A stretch of 64,000 bases of DNA, taken from NCBI GenBank assembly GCA_035911095.1, contig JAMHWF010000077.1, forward strand, positions 62,001 to 126,000, in the 5' to 3' direction. The translations under genes were made by a program, and so were the position numbers. Below, piece by piece: positions 27,028-35,900 of the stretch. The notes beneath the pieces were generated by a model. It saw only the letters and a list, made by a program, of their open reading frames with translations, was not told where the DNA came from and did no database searches. The DNA comes from JAMHWF01 sp035911095. GTDB taxonomy: Bacteria > Pseudomonadota > Gammaproteobacteria > Burkholderiales > Burkholderiaceae_C. Position 1 is the stretch's first letter; every line of letters starts with the position of its first letter.

Positions 27028-27046
27028 GCGCAGCAAATGGAAATGA
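25526..27046 (+). CDS. IS5-family DDE transposase
   Basis: A 506-residue transposase. The N-terminal DUF772-type domain (PRLPIRLMVALLYLKHAYGLSDEAVVERWSENVVWQFFSG) precedes the DDE domain: Asp in VIVDTTVQEKAVAFPT, Asp in TAVVDLGYRGVDH and Glu in RRQAIEPVIGHLKDDHGM. All three catalytic residues are present. ATG 25526 is chosen over an upstream frame extension. The C-terminal tail after IEWARHAP appears non-conserved, and its last codons lie outside the inverted repeat. The stop overlaps the start of the next small gene (ATGA). Confidence 0.88.
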   Translation: MATDDFFRARLDGMIDLRHPLAVLARRMPWGEIEASLAPALSHRDRKGRLVEGADLFGPTVSVAGAGVSNAGRPRLPIRLMVALLYLKHAYGLSDEAVVERWSENVVWQFFSGQTYYEPRLPCDATQIGRFRRVLGEAGVEQLLKTTIETAVALGAVKKAEFERVIVDTTVQEKAVAFPTGSRLLEVARAKVAQLARCVGIAPKQTYEREGKTLRRRAGGYAHARQFKRLHRVLRRQRVILGRLLRDVRRKMATLPQASQDALEVWLQRAERIQRERPHDKHKLYALHAPEAECIGKGKARQPYEFGVKTSLAVTHRSGLVVGARTFPGNPYDGHTLAAQIEQTTTLIEDLGVKPTTAVVDLGYRGVDHLVPVEVVHRGRYKTMTNPQRRWLKRRQAIEPVIGHLKDDHGMRRCWLKGSEGDALHAVLCAAGFNIRWLMRAIARLGLRAVLLALIEWARHAPSRSSTSRGVLLELVQPRTPRASASLPRREMNYAGPTHEGRSKWK

Positions 27047-27255
27047 CGCACCTGGGCTACGCCATGTACGCCACGATGGTCATCGCCCTCTACTCGTCCC
27101 CGGTCACGCTCTATTTCCTGTACCGGGGGTGGAAGCGCGGCCGGTTCATCAAGCGCCTGGTGTTCGTGCTCGTCGCGCTGCCGATCGCGGGCGGGGTGGC
27201 CTATGGGCTCCTGCGGCTCGGCGTGGTGGCCATGGCAGAGCTGTCTCGTCTCTGA
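27037..27255 (+). CDS. Small hypothetical membrane protein
   Basis: A 72-residue protein with two hydrophobic helices (around 9-28 and 42-66) separated by a basic loop, YRGWKRGRFIKR. No family recognised. Its start (ATG 27037 or 27043) lies ten to sixteen bases outside the IS5 right repeat and overlaps the transposase stop, so the native promoter or N-terminus may have been displaced by the IS. Confidence 0.5.
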   Translation: MEMTHLGYAMYATMVIALYSSPVTLYFLYRGWKRGRFIKRLVFVLVALPIAGGVAYGLLRLGVVAMAELSRL

Positions 27256-27260
27256 GGCGC

Positions 27261-27286
27261 CCCGCAGCCGCGAGGGGCACTGCGGG
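27261..27286. terminator. Hairpin between convergent genes
   Basis: CCCGCAG (27261-27267) pairs with CTGCGGG (27280-27286) across a 12-base loop, between the small membrane-protein gene and the DUF1615 gene reading towards it. No T-run. Confidence 0.35.
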
Positions 27287-27301
27287 AGCCGCTCGCCGGG
27301 C

Positions 27302-28486
27302 TCACCCCGCCGCCAACCCCTTCGCCCGCTCCATGCACTTGCGATAGCGCCCGTCGACCCGCGTCGCGAACCATTCGGTCGTCAGCTGGCGCGTGATCTT
27401 CGGGCTCTCGAGGCGGATGCGCGGGATCACCGCGCGCGGCAGCGGCTTGCCGCCGTTGCGTGCCTCGGCCAGCTCGAACACGCGGCGGTAGACGGTGCTG
27501 CGCTCGAAGTCATCACCGCTGGCACGCTCCAGGTCACGCCGGATCTCGTTCGACGTCATTTCTAGCCGTGCCGCGAGCGCATTGACCGCCAGCTCGGTCT
27601 GGCCCTGGCGCCGCTCGCCGCCGCTGTCGGGCAGCAGCAGGTCGCCGTCGAGCGCCAGAGGGATGCCCGAGGCGGTGCTGACGGCGTTCTGGAAGCCCGC
27701 GTTGCGGCTCGCCCAGCGGCCGGCGTTGAAGTCGGCGAAGCGATAGAGCGGCTCGCTGTACGGCGCCGTGTAGTCGAGCAGATGCGCCGCGCCGAAGTAG
27801 AGCCCGCCGCGGCGGGTGAACACCTCGCGCCGGACGGAGTCGGCGATCGGGTAGGGGTAGGGCTTGCGGCCCACCTGCTGCTCGGCGAAGGCGATGCTCA
27901 CCTGCATCGGCCCGCCGGTGCGCACCGGGTTGCGGCTGGCGAGGAAGGTGCGGCCCAGCGGCACCATGCCGATGAAGTCCTCGAAGATCTCCGACAGCTC
28001 GCGCTCCGTCGTCGCCTTGTCGAGCCGCTCGCTGTAGCTGCGTCCGTCGGGCGATTTGAGGCTCAGCGCGGCGGCCACGGCGAAGGCCGGCACGCCGGCC
28101 TTGTCGGCGCGTTCGTCGATCTCTTCGCGGGCGATCTTTGCCAGGCCGGGCACGCGCGGGTCGGCGCGCCAGCTCGACTCCTGCTCGGTCACCGCCATCA
28201 CCGCGCACAGGTTCGACGGCGTGGCCGGCACGTCGAGCGTCGAGAGCGCGGCGTAGAGGTCGGTCGCCCAGCCGTTGCGGTCGGGCGTGCCGGCGGGGAT
28301 GACCTGCAGCGCCAGTTCGCGCGCCTGGGCCGGGAGCAGCGCGTCGGCCTCGTCGCTGCGTGGCGTGACGGCGCAGCCGGCCATGGCCAGCGCCAGCAGC
28401 GCCGGGGCGACGAGGCGCAGGCTGCGGGGGCCGCGGGACGCGCGGGCCAACGCCGAGGCGAGGGCGGGGGCAGAGCTCGAGTCCAT
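27302..28486 (-). CDS. DUF1615 lipoprotein
   Basis: A 394-residue exported lipoprotein. The signal sequence ends in a lipobox (LALAMAGC, Cys about residue 38). The mature part contains VTEQESSWRADPRVPGL, DKATTERELSEIFEDFIG, NPVRTGGPMQVSIAFAEQ and YRFADFNAGRWASRNAGFQNAVS, blocks of the DUF1615 family. The ExS/GPMQVS pattern resembles lysozyme-like transglycosylases, so an envelope role on murein is possible but not established. The start at 28486 lacks a strong ribosome site; the leader before the lipobox is rather long. Divergent from the WYL-domain gene, 81 bases away. Confidence 0.8.
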   Translation of the reverse strand: MDSSSAPALASALARASRGPRSLRLVAPALLALAMAGCAVTPRSDEADALLPAQARELALQVIPAGTPDRNGWATDLYAALSTLDVPATPSNLCAVMAVTEQESSWRADPRVPGLAKIAREEIDERADKAGVPAFAVAAALSLKSPDGRSYSERLDKATTERELSEIFEDFIGMVPLGRTFLASRNPVRTGGPMQVSIAFAEQQVGRKPYPYPIADSVRREVFTRRGGLYFGAAHLLDYTAPYSEPLYRFADFNAGRWASRNAGFQNAVSTASGIPLALDGDLLLPDSGGERRQGQTELAVNALAARLEMTSNEIRRDLERASGDDFERSTVYRRVFELAEARNGGKPLPRAVIPRIRLESPKITRQLTTEWFATRVDGRYRKCMERAKGLAAG

Positions 28487-28567
28487 CGGCGCGGATTCTC
28501 GTCGCAGCCGCCGCCGGGCCGGGCCCTGACGCGACCGGGGTCGGCGCGACGGTGTAGTCTGGCCCGC

Positions 28568-29020
28568 ATGAACGATGCCGCCGCCCCCGACGACGCGCCG
28601 CTGCCCGATGCCGAGATGCCGGTGCCGGCGCTGAGCGACCCGAAGACGCTGGCCCAGGTGCTGGCGCTGCGCGAGGCGATCGGCGCACGCCAGCTGGTGC
28701 GCATCGGCTACCGCGCGCAGCTGGCCGACGCCGAAAGCCCGCCGCCGGCGGCGCAGGGCAGCGACCCGGCCGTCGCCGAGGCCGGCGACGGCGGCGAGTG
28801 GACGCTGCGCCCGCTCGGCTGCTTCGAGTGGAGCGACCGTTGGGCCCTGGCCGCCTGGAGCGTGGCGCCCGAGGGCTTCCACACCCTCCAGGTCGAGCGC
28901 ATCGAGTCGCTCACGCTGCTGGACGAGCGCTTCGACGACGAGCCCGGCCGCACGCTGGCCGACCACCAGCGCGCGCTCGGCATGGAGATGTCCGAGCGCG
29001 ACAGCGCGACCGACGCCTGA
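28568..29020 (+). CDS. Stand-alone WYL-domain protein
   Basis: A 150-residue protein. After about 25 acidic/Ala/Pro-rich residues comes a WYL-like core: LREAIGARQLVRIGYRAQ, EWTLRPLGCFEWSDRWALAAWSV and FHTLQVERIESLTLLDERFDDEPGRTLADH. WYL domains usually sit behind an HTH in YafY-type regulators and sense ligands or nucleic acids; here no HTH is attached. It could be a regulator partner or a ligand-binding protein. Divergent from the DUF1615 gene and convergent to the siderophore receptor. Confidence 0.72.
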   Translation: MNDAAAPDDAPLPDAEMPVPALSDPKTLAQVLALREAIGARQLVRIGYRAQLADAESPPPAAQGSDPAVAEAGDGGEWTLRPLGCFEWSDRWALAAWSVAPEGFHTLQVERIESLTLLDERFDDEPGRTLADHQRALGMEMSERDSATDA

Positions 29021-29045
29021 GGCCTCGCGGCCCTTGCCCGCGACC

Positions 29046-31250
29046 TCAGAAGTTGAACGAGGTCGTCACCAGCACCGAGCGCGGGCGGCCCGGATACGCG
29101 CCGGAGTACTCGCCGCCGAAGCCGTCGGCATCGACGTAGTAGCGCCTGTCGGTCAGGTTGCGCACCGTCAACGCCACGCGCAACGCCGGCGTCGGCTGCC
29201 AGCCGGCGGTGGCGTCGAACACCGTGTAGGCGGGCAGCTCGGTGGTGTTGTCGCTGTCGATCGTCGTCTTGCCCGTGTAGAAGACGCCGCCGCCCACGTA
29301 CCACTGGTTCAGCGCGCCAGGCAGCGTGGCCTTGGCCCACAGGCTCGCCGTGTTGCGCACGGTGCGCGGCGGGCGCTTGCCGGCGTAGAGCGTGTCCTTG
29401 GCCACCTCCGGGTCGAGGAAGCCCGCCTGCCCGACCACCTCGAGCCAGGGCAGCGGCCGGCCGCTCGCCTCCAGCTCGAGCCCGCGCACGCGCACCTCGC
29501 CCGAGAGCCGTGAGTACGGCGAGCCGCCGCCGATGTCGACCGGGATGTTGGTCTTGCGCAGGTCGAACAGCGCCGCCGTGGTCTGCAGCTTGCCGTCGAG
29601 CCAGCTGCGCTTGGCGCCGAGCTCGAACTGCTTGCCCTGCGAGGGCGGCGGCGAGCCGCCACCTTCGAGCTGCACGTACCAGTTGGGCTCGAACGAGCTG
29701 GCGTAGCTCAGGTAGAGCAGCGAGGCGTCGTCGGGCTGCCAGGTAACCGAGGCGTTCGGCGAGGTGCGGCTCGAGGTCTCGCCGGAGATCCGGTCCTTCA
29801 GGCTGTCGCGCCGCAGGCCCAGCTGCAGGCCCCAGCCGTTGCCGAAGTCGATGCGGTCCTGCACGAAGAAGCCGCGGGCGCGCTGGGAGTCGGGGCCATA
29901 GGCGCCGGCCCAGGCGGGCAGCGGGTCGCCGGTGGGCACCGGGTCGCGCACCGAGACCGGCGCCAGGTCGACCACCATGTAGCTGGCCCACAGGCCCTTG
30001 GTCAGGCGCTGGTCGGCACCGAACATCAGCTTGTGGCGCAGCGGGCCGGTCTGCAGCTCGCCGCGCAGCTCGAGCTGCAGCGTGTTGTCGGCCTGCGCCT
30101 GGTGCGGCGACCAGTACACCTGCCGCGTCACCTCGCCGGTGTCGGTCAGGCCCGACAGCCACATGCTCGGGTTCACGCGCAGGAACTCGTTGCGCGCGAA
30201 GGCCGTGCGCAGCGTCCAGCCGGGCGCCAGGGTCTGCAGCCATTCGGCCGCGTAGAAGTCGCCCTTGCCCTCGAACACCGCGAGCGGCTCGCCGTAGAAG
30301 TTGCGCAGGCGCAGCTCGTCGGCCGACTGCAGGCGCGACGGGTCGGGCACCGGGATGCCGGGGTTGGTCGGCAGCTCGATGCGGTTGAGTTCGGCCGAGA
30401 GGTTGACCCGCGTGTCGGGCCCCGGCCGCCACGAGACCGCGGCCGCGGCGCCACGGCGCTTCGGCTCGACCTGGTCGGTGAAGTCGCCGCCGCGCTCGTA
30501 GCCGGCGGTGAGGCGGTACAGCAGCCGCGCCTGGTCGTCGACCGCGCCGGTGAGGTCGATCTCGGCCTGGCGCTCGCGGTCGCTGCCGAGGCCGAGCTTG
30601 ATGCTGCGCGCCGTCGTCTCCTGCGGCTGCCGGGTCACGTAGTTGATGAAGCCGCCGGGCGTCGACTGGCCGTAGTCGATCGCGTTCGGGCCTTTGATGA
30701 CCTCGATTCGCTCGAGGTTGAACATCATCGGCTCCATCAGGTGCAGCCAGCGCATGCCGTTGCGCAGGTAGCTGCTGCCGTTGTCGGCCCAGAGGCCGCG
30801 CAGCACGAAGCCGGTGTACGAGCCGCCGTAGTTGTTGTAGCGGTTGATGCCCGCCACGTTGCGCATCAGGTCGGCCTCGGCCGCAGGGGCCTGGTCCTCG
30901 ATCAGCGCGCGCGGGAGGACGCTGATCGCGCGCGGCGTCTCCATCAGCTCCTGGCCGAGGCGGTTGCCCTGGACCTCGCCGCCGCTGTAGTCGCCGCCCG
31001 GCGTGGGCGCGGCGCGGACGCGCACCGCGGGCAGGGTCGAGGTGTCGGCGGCCGGGGCGGCGGTGGCGGCGGGCGTGTCGGCTGGCGCCGGGGCGGGCGC
31101 AGGCGACGCGGCCGGCGCCGCTGCGGGCTGGGCGCGCAGCGGCGCGGCGACGCCGAGCGCGACGCTCAGGCAGGCGGCGGCGACGCGGCCGGGGGCGGCC
31201 AGGGGGTGCGCGGGTCCAGTGGGGGCGCGTGAGGCGTGGGGTCGGGACAT
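29046..31250 (-). CDS. TonB-dependent siderophore receptor
   Basis: A 734-residue outer-membrane receptor. The signal peptide ends near VAAPLRAQP, a Pro/Ala-rich linker follows, then the plug domain (ETPRAISVLPRALIEDQAP, NVAGINRYNNYGGSYTGFVLRG, IEVIKGPNAIDYGQSTPGGFINYVTRQP) and a 22-strand barrel ending in Phe (SVLVTTSFNF). There is no N-terminal signalling (STN) domain, so it is a pure importer, probably of a ferric hydroxamate or similar siderophore. It is divergent from an RND efflux operon, and a Fur box lies 235 bases upstream. Confidence 0.92.
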   Translation of the reverse strand: MSRPHASRAPTGPAHPLAAPGRVAAACLSVALGVAAPLRAQPAAAPAASPAPAPAPADTPAATAAPAADTSTLPAVRVRAAPTPGGDYSGGEVQGNRLGQELMETPRAISVLPRALIEDQAPAAEADLMRNVAGINRYNNYGGSYTGFVLRGLWADNGSSYLRNGMRWLHLMEPMMFNLERIEVIKGPNAIDYGQSTPGGFINYVTRQPQETTARSIKLGLGSDRERQAEIDLTGAVDDQARLLYRLTAGYERGGDFTDQVEPKRRGAAAAVSWRPGPDTRVNLSAELNRIELPTNPGIPVPDPSRLQSADELRLRNFYGEPLAVFEGKGDFYAAEWLQTLAPGWTLRTAFARNEFLRVNPSMWLSGLTDTGEVTRQVYWSPHQAQADNTLQLELRGELQTGPLRHKLMFGADQRLTKGLWASYMVVDLAPVSVRDPVPTGDPLPAWAGAYGPDSQRARGFFVQDRIDFGNGWGLQLGLRRDSLKDRISGETSSRTSPNASVTWQPDDASLLYLSYASSFEPNWYVQLEGGGSPPPSQGKQFELGAKRSWLDGKLQTTAALFDLRKTNIPVDIGGGSPYSRLSGEVRVRGLELEASGRPLPWLEVVGQAGFLDPEVAKDTLYAGKRPPRTVRNTASLWAKATLPGALNQWYVGGGVFYTGKTTIDSDNTTELPAYTVFDATAGWQPTPALRVALTVRNLTDRRYYVDADGFGGEYSGAYPGRPRSVLVTTSFNF

Positions 31251-31687
31251 GGCAGGCGGTTCTGGGATGACGGTGGAGTCCGAACCGGGGCCGCGCAGGG
31301 GTGGCGAAGGCTGCCCGCCGCCACCCGCGGCAACGCAGCGGGCGGCGCGCGAGGCGGCGGGCGCCTCGCGCGCAGACGGGCGTGCGCGGACCGGTTCGTC
31401 GAAGCCCGGCGGACTGGCAAACGGCGGCTGGCGCAGGCGGGCGCGACCGTAGCCGAAAAGCCCCGGCACTGTCGATGACCCTAGAATGGGAACGATTCTC
31501 ATCTTTGGTGCACGAACGCGCGTCCGTTCGTGCGCCAGCCCGCCGGCCGAGGTGGGCGCTGGCATCGGTGTGCGGGCCGGGCTCACTCTGCCCGGCGCAA
31601 GGAACCGGCACCAAGCGGCACACAGCCGGTGAACGGCATTCGATGAACGACCGTCGCCTCGGAGGGGGCGGCTCGGGGTAGGAAACG
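31251..31687. other. 437-bp divergent control region between receptor and RND operon
   Basis: No gene recognised. It contains a Fur box (31485-31503) preceded by a -10-like TAGAAT on the + strand. The receptor-side 200 bases (31251-31460) are very GC-rich. AGGA upstream of 31688 is the RND adaptor ribosome site. Confidence 0.6.
31485..31503. promoter_or_regulatory. Fur box, receptor/RND intergenic region
   Basis: ATGGGAAC-G-ATTCTCAT forms an 8-1-8 imperfect palindrome close to the Fur consensus half-site (ATGAGAAT). The surrounding 24 bases (31480-31503) are identical to those upstream of fumC in inverse orientation, a strong sign of a functional operator. Relative to the shared flank, the orientation matches transcription of the RND operon on the + strand. 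Confidence 0.72.
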
Positions 31688-32881
31688 ATGACTGCAGATG
31701 CAGGCCGCCGCGGCGGCCGATGGTGGGGCCTTGCCGCTCTGGGGGCGCTGGGGGTAGCGGCTGCCGTGGCGTGGTGGGCCTGGGGCCGTGGCGACGAGGC
31801 CGGTGGCCCGCCGCCGCCAAACCCCTGGACGGGGCCGGTGCCGGTGCGCCTGGTCGCGGCCAAGCGTGAGGACCTCGACCTGCGCCTGCGCGCGATGGGG
31901 TCGGTGGCGCCGCTCAATGTCGTCACCGTGCGGCCGCGCGTCGACGGCCCGCTGCTGCGGCTGCACTTCGCCGAGGGCCAGCCGGTGCGCGCCGGTCAGC
32001 TGCTCGCCGAGATCGACCCCGCGGTCTACCGCGCCCAGCTCGACCAGGCGCTGGGCCAGCAGGCGCGCAACCTGGCCGAACTGCAGAGCGCCGAGCGCGA
32101 CCTGAAGCGCTACCAGGACCTCTTCGAGCAGGACTCGATCGCGCGCCAGCAGCTCGACACGCAGGAGGCGCTGGTGCTGCAACTGCGCGGCACGATCCAG
32201 GCCGACCGGGCCCAGGTCGCGCGGGCGCGGCTCGACCTCGCCTTCACCCGGGTCGAGGCGCCGATCGGCGGCCGCGCCGGGCTGCGCAAGGTCGACGCCG
32301 GCAACCTGGTGAGCGTCAGCGACACCGCCGGCCTGGTGACGATCGCGCAGACGCAGCCGATCGCGGTGCTGTTCTCGGTGCCCGAGCACCAGGTGGCCGA
32401 GGTGCGGCGTGCCTTTGGCGCTGGCGAGCCGCTGGTGGTCGAGGCCTGGGACCGCGGCGAGCAGCGCCTGCTCGCGAGCGGCCGCCTCGCCACCTTCGAC
32501 AACCAGATCGATGCCGCCACCGGCACGCTGCGCCTGAAGGCCGAGTTCGCCAACACCGACGACGCGCTGTTCCCCAACCAGTTCGTCCACGCGCGCCTCG
32601 CGCTGAGCCGCCTGCCGGGCGCCATCACGATCCCGGCCGACGCGGTGCAGCACAGCGCCCGCGGGCCTTACGTCTACGTCGTCGCCGACAAGGTGGCGAA
32701 GGTGCGGGCGCTGACGCTGGGGCCGACCGAGGGCGAGCGCATCGTCGTCGAGTCCGGCCTCGAAGAGGGCGAGAAGGTCGTGCTCGAGGGCCTGGACCGG
32801 CTGAACGACGGCCGCGAGGTGGAGCCGGTGAACGGCGCCTCGGCGCAGGGCTCGGCCGCGGCGCCGCGCACCGGCGGCTGA
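31688..32881 (+). CDS. mdtA: RND efflux periplasmic adaptor, MdtA type
   Basis: A 397-residue membrane-fusion protein anchored by an N-terminal helix (GLAALGALGVAAAVAWWAW). The lipoyl halves are VRPRVDGPLLRLHFAEGQPVRAGQLLAEIDP and LAFTRVEAPIGGRAGLRKVDAGNLV, with a helical hairpin between, then beta-barrel and membrane-proximal domains. It bridges the inner-membrane pumps to the outer-membrane factor. The match to MdtA, the two pumps behind it and their order define an MdtABC-type system. ATG 31688 follows AGGA. Confidence 0.9.
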   Translation: MTADAGRRGGRWWGLAALGALGVAAAVAWWAWGRGDEAGGPPPPNPWTGPVPVRLVAAKREDLDLRLRAMGSVAPLNVVTVRPRVDGPLLRLHFAEGQPVRAGQLLAEIDPAVYRAQLDQALGQQARNLAELQSAERDLKRYQDLFEQDSIARQQLDTQEALVLQLRGTIQADRAQVARARLDLAFTRVEAPIGGRAGLRKVDAGNLVSVSDTAGLVTIAQTQPIAVLFSVPEHQVAEVRRAFGAGEPLVVEAWDRGEQRLLASGRLATFDNQIDAATGTLRLKAEFANTDDALFPNQFVHARLALSRLPGAITIPADAVQHSARGPYVYVVADKVAKVRALTLGPTEGERIVVESGLEEGEKVVLEGLDRLNDGREVEPVNGASAQGSAAAPRTGG

Positions 32882-32900
32882 GGGCCGCCGGCCTGCTCCG

Positions 32901-35900
32901 ATGTTCAGTTCCGCCACCTTCATCGAACGCCCGGTCGCGACCACGCTGCTGATGCTGGCGCTGCTGGTCTCGGGCCTGCTCGCCTGGCGCGCGCTGCCGG
33001 TCGCGGCGCTGCCGCAGGTCGAGTACCCGATCGTCCAGGTCTACACCTTCCAGCCCGGCGCCAGCCCCGACATCACCGCCCGCACGATCACCGCGCCGCT
33101 CGAGCGGCGGCTGGGTCAGATCCCGGGCCTGCGCCAGATCAGCTCGACCAGCTCGCTCGGCGCCTCGGTCATCACGCTGCAGTTCGCGCTCGAGGTCGAC
33201 CTCGGCGTGGCCGAGCAGGAGGTGCAGGCCGCGCTCACCACCGCCGGCAGCCTGCTGCCCGGCGACCTGCCGGCGCCGCCGATCTACCGCAAGGTCAACC
33301 CGGCCGACGCGCCGATCGTCACCCTCGCCGCCACCTCGGCGACCCTGCCGCTGCCGCAGGTGCACGACCTGGTCGACACCCGGATGGCGCAGAAGCTCTC
33401 GCAGCTGCCCGGCGTCGGCCTCGTCACGCTGGCCGGCGGCCAGCGCCCGGCGCTGCGCGTGCAGGCCGACCCGGCGGCGCTGGCGGCGCACGGCCTGTCG
33501 ATGGAGACGGTGCGCGAGGCGATCACCGCGGCCAACGGCAACCAGGCCAAGGGCAGCTTCGACGGCCCCTACCGGATGACGATGCTCGACGCGAACGACC
33601 AGATCCGTTCGGTCGACGAGTACCGGCGCCTGATCATCGCCTGGCGCGACGGCGCGCCGCTGCGCCTGGGCGACGTCGCGCGCGTGATCGACGGCGCCGA
33701 GGACCGGCGCCTCGGCGCCTGGGCCGGCGACGTGCCGGCGGTGCTGATCAACATCCAGCGCCAGCCGGGCGCCAACGTGATCGACGTCGCCGACCGCGTG
33801 CGCGCGCTGCTGCCGCAGCTCGCGGCCACGATGCCGGCGGCCGTGCAGGTGAGCCTGCTGGCCGACCGCACCGACAGCATCCGCGCCTCGGTGCGCAGCG
33901 TGCAGCTCGAGCTGCTGTTCGCCGTCGCGCTGGTCGTCGCGGTGACCTGGCTCTTCCTGCGCGACGCGAAGGCGACGCTGATCCCGAGCGTCGCGGTGCC
34001 GCTGTCGCTCGTGGGCAGCTTCGCGGCGATGGAGGCGCTCGGCTACTCGTTGAACAACCTCAGCCTGATGGCGCTGACGATCGCCGCCGGCTTCGTCGTC
34101 GACGACGCGATCGTGATGCTCGAGAACATCGCGCGCCACCGCGAAGAGGGCGCCTCGCCGATGCAGGCCGCGCTGCGCGGCGCGCGCGAGATCGGCTTCA
34201 CCCTCGTTTCGCTGACGGTCTCGCTGATCGCGGTGCTGATCCCGCTGCTGTTCATGCCCGACGTGGTCGGCCGCATGTTCCACGAGTTCGCGGTGACGCT
34301 AGCGGTGGCGATCGCGATCTCGCTCGTCGTCTCGCTGACGCTGACGCCGATGATGAGCGCGCGCATGCTGGGTGGGCTGGCGCGCCACGCGGCGGTGCAG
34401 CCGCCTCAGGGGGCGGGCACGCCGCCTGGGGGCGCATCGTTCTTCGACCGCCTCGTCGCCGGCTACGCGCGCGTGCTCGACTGGTCGCTCGAACGCCAGC
34501 CCCTGGTGCTGGCGCTGACCGTGGCGACGCTCGGCCTCACCGCGCTGCTCTGGTGGGCGGTGCCCAAGGGCTTCTTCCCTGTGCAGGACAGCGGCGCGAT
34601 CCAGGTCGTGACCGAGGCGCCGCAGCACATCGGCTACGCGGCGATGGCCGAGCGCCAGCAGGCGCTGGCGCGCGTGCTGCTGGAAGACCCGGCGGTGGCC
34701 AGCCTCAGCTCGTTCATCGGCATCGACGGCAGCAACCCGACGCTCAGCGCCGGGCGCATGCTGCTGAACCTGAAGCCGCACGCCGAGCGCGACGCCTCCG
34801 CGGTGGCGATGCTGCCGCGCCTCGTCGAGCGCGCGGGCACCGTGCCCGGCATCACCGCCTGGTTCCAGCCGGTGCAGGAACTCAACATCGAGGACCGCGT
34901 CAGCCGCACCCAGTACCAGTTCACCCTCACCGCGCCCGAGGCGGCGAGCCTCGGCGTCGTCGTGCCGCCGCTGGTCGAGCGGCTGCGCGGGCGCGGCGTG
35001 CTCGCCGACGTGGCGAGCGACCTGGCGCAGGACGGCCTGCAGGCCTGGATCGAGATCGACCGCGACGCCGCGGCCCGCCTCGGCGTGACTGCCACGAACG
35101 TCGCCGAGGCGCTGCGCAACGCCTACGGCCAGCGCCAGGTGGCGACGCTGTTCACCCAGGCCAACCAGTACCGTGTCGTGCTCGAGGCCGACCCGGCGAC
35201 GCAGGCGCAGGGCCTGGACGCGGTGCGCCGCACCTACGTCGCGCGCAGCAGCGGCGCGCCGGTGCGGCTGGACACGCTGGCCCGCGTCGTCGAGCGGCGC
35301 GCGCCGGTGCTGGTCAACCACCAGGGCCAGTTCCCGTCGGCGACCGTGTCGTTCAACCTCGCGCCCGGGGCCTCGCTCGGCGCCGCGGTGGCGCTGATCG
35401 AGGCCGAGCTGCAGGCGCTGCCGCCGTCGGTCGAGGGGCGCTTCCAGGGCGCGGCCGAGGCCTTCCGCGCGGCGCGCGTGGACACGCTGTGGCTGGTGGT
35501 GGCCGCGGTGGTGGTGATGTACCTGGTGCTGGGCATGCTCTACGAGAGCGCGATCCACCCGGTGACGATCCTCTCGACGCTGCCCTCGGCCGCGGTCGGG
35601 GCGCTGCTCGCGCTGCTGGCGACCGGGCGGTCGCTCGACCTCGTGGCGGTGATCGGCATCGTGCTGCTGATCGGCCTGGTCAAGAAGAACGGGATCATGA
35701 TCGTCGACTTCGCGCTCGATGCGCAGCGCCGCCTGGGCCTGGCGCCGCGCGAGGCGGTGCGGCGTGCCGCGCTGCTGCGCTTCCGCCCGATCCTGATGAC
35801 GACGATGGCCGCGGTGGTCGGGGCGCTGCCGCTGATGCTGGCCGGCGGCGCGGGCGCCGAGCTGCGCCAGCCGCTCGGGCTGGTGATGGTCGGCGGCCTG

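Noticed and set aside
28708..31926. 1072-codon minus-strand frame overlapping the siderophore receptor
   Set aside because: Low-complexity Arg/Pro/Ala translation, while the overlapping frame encodes a full TonB receptor; shadow frame.
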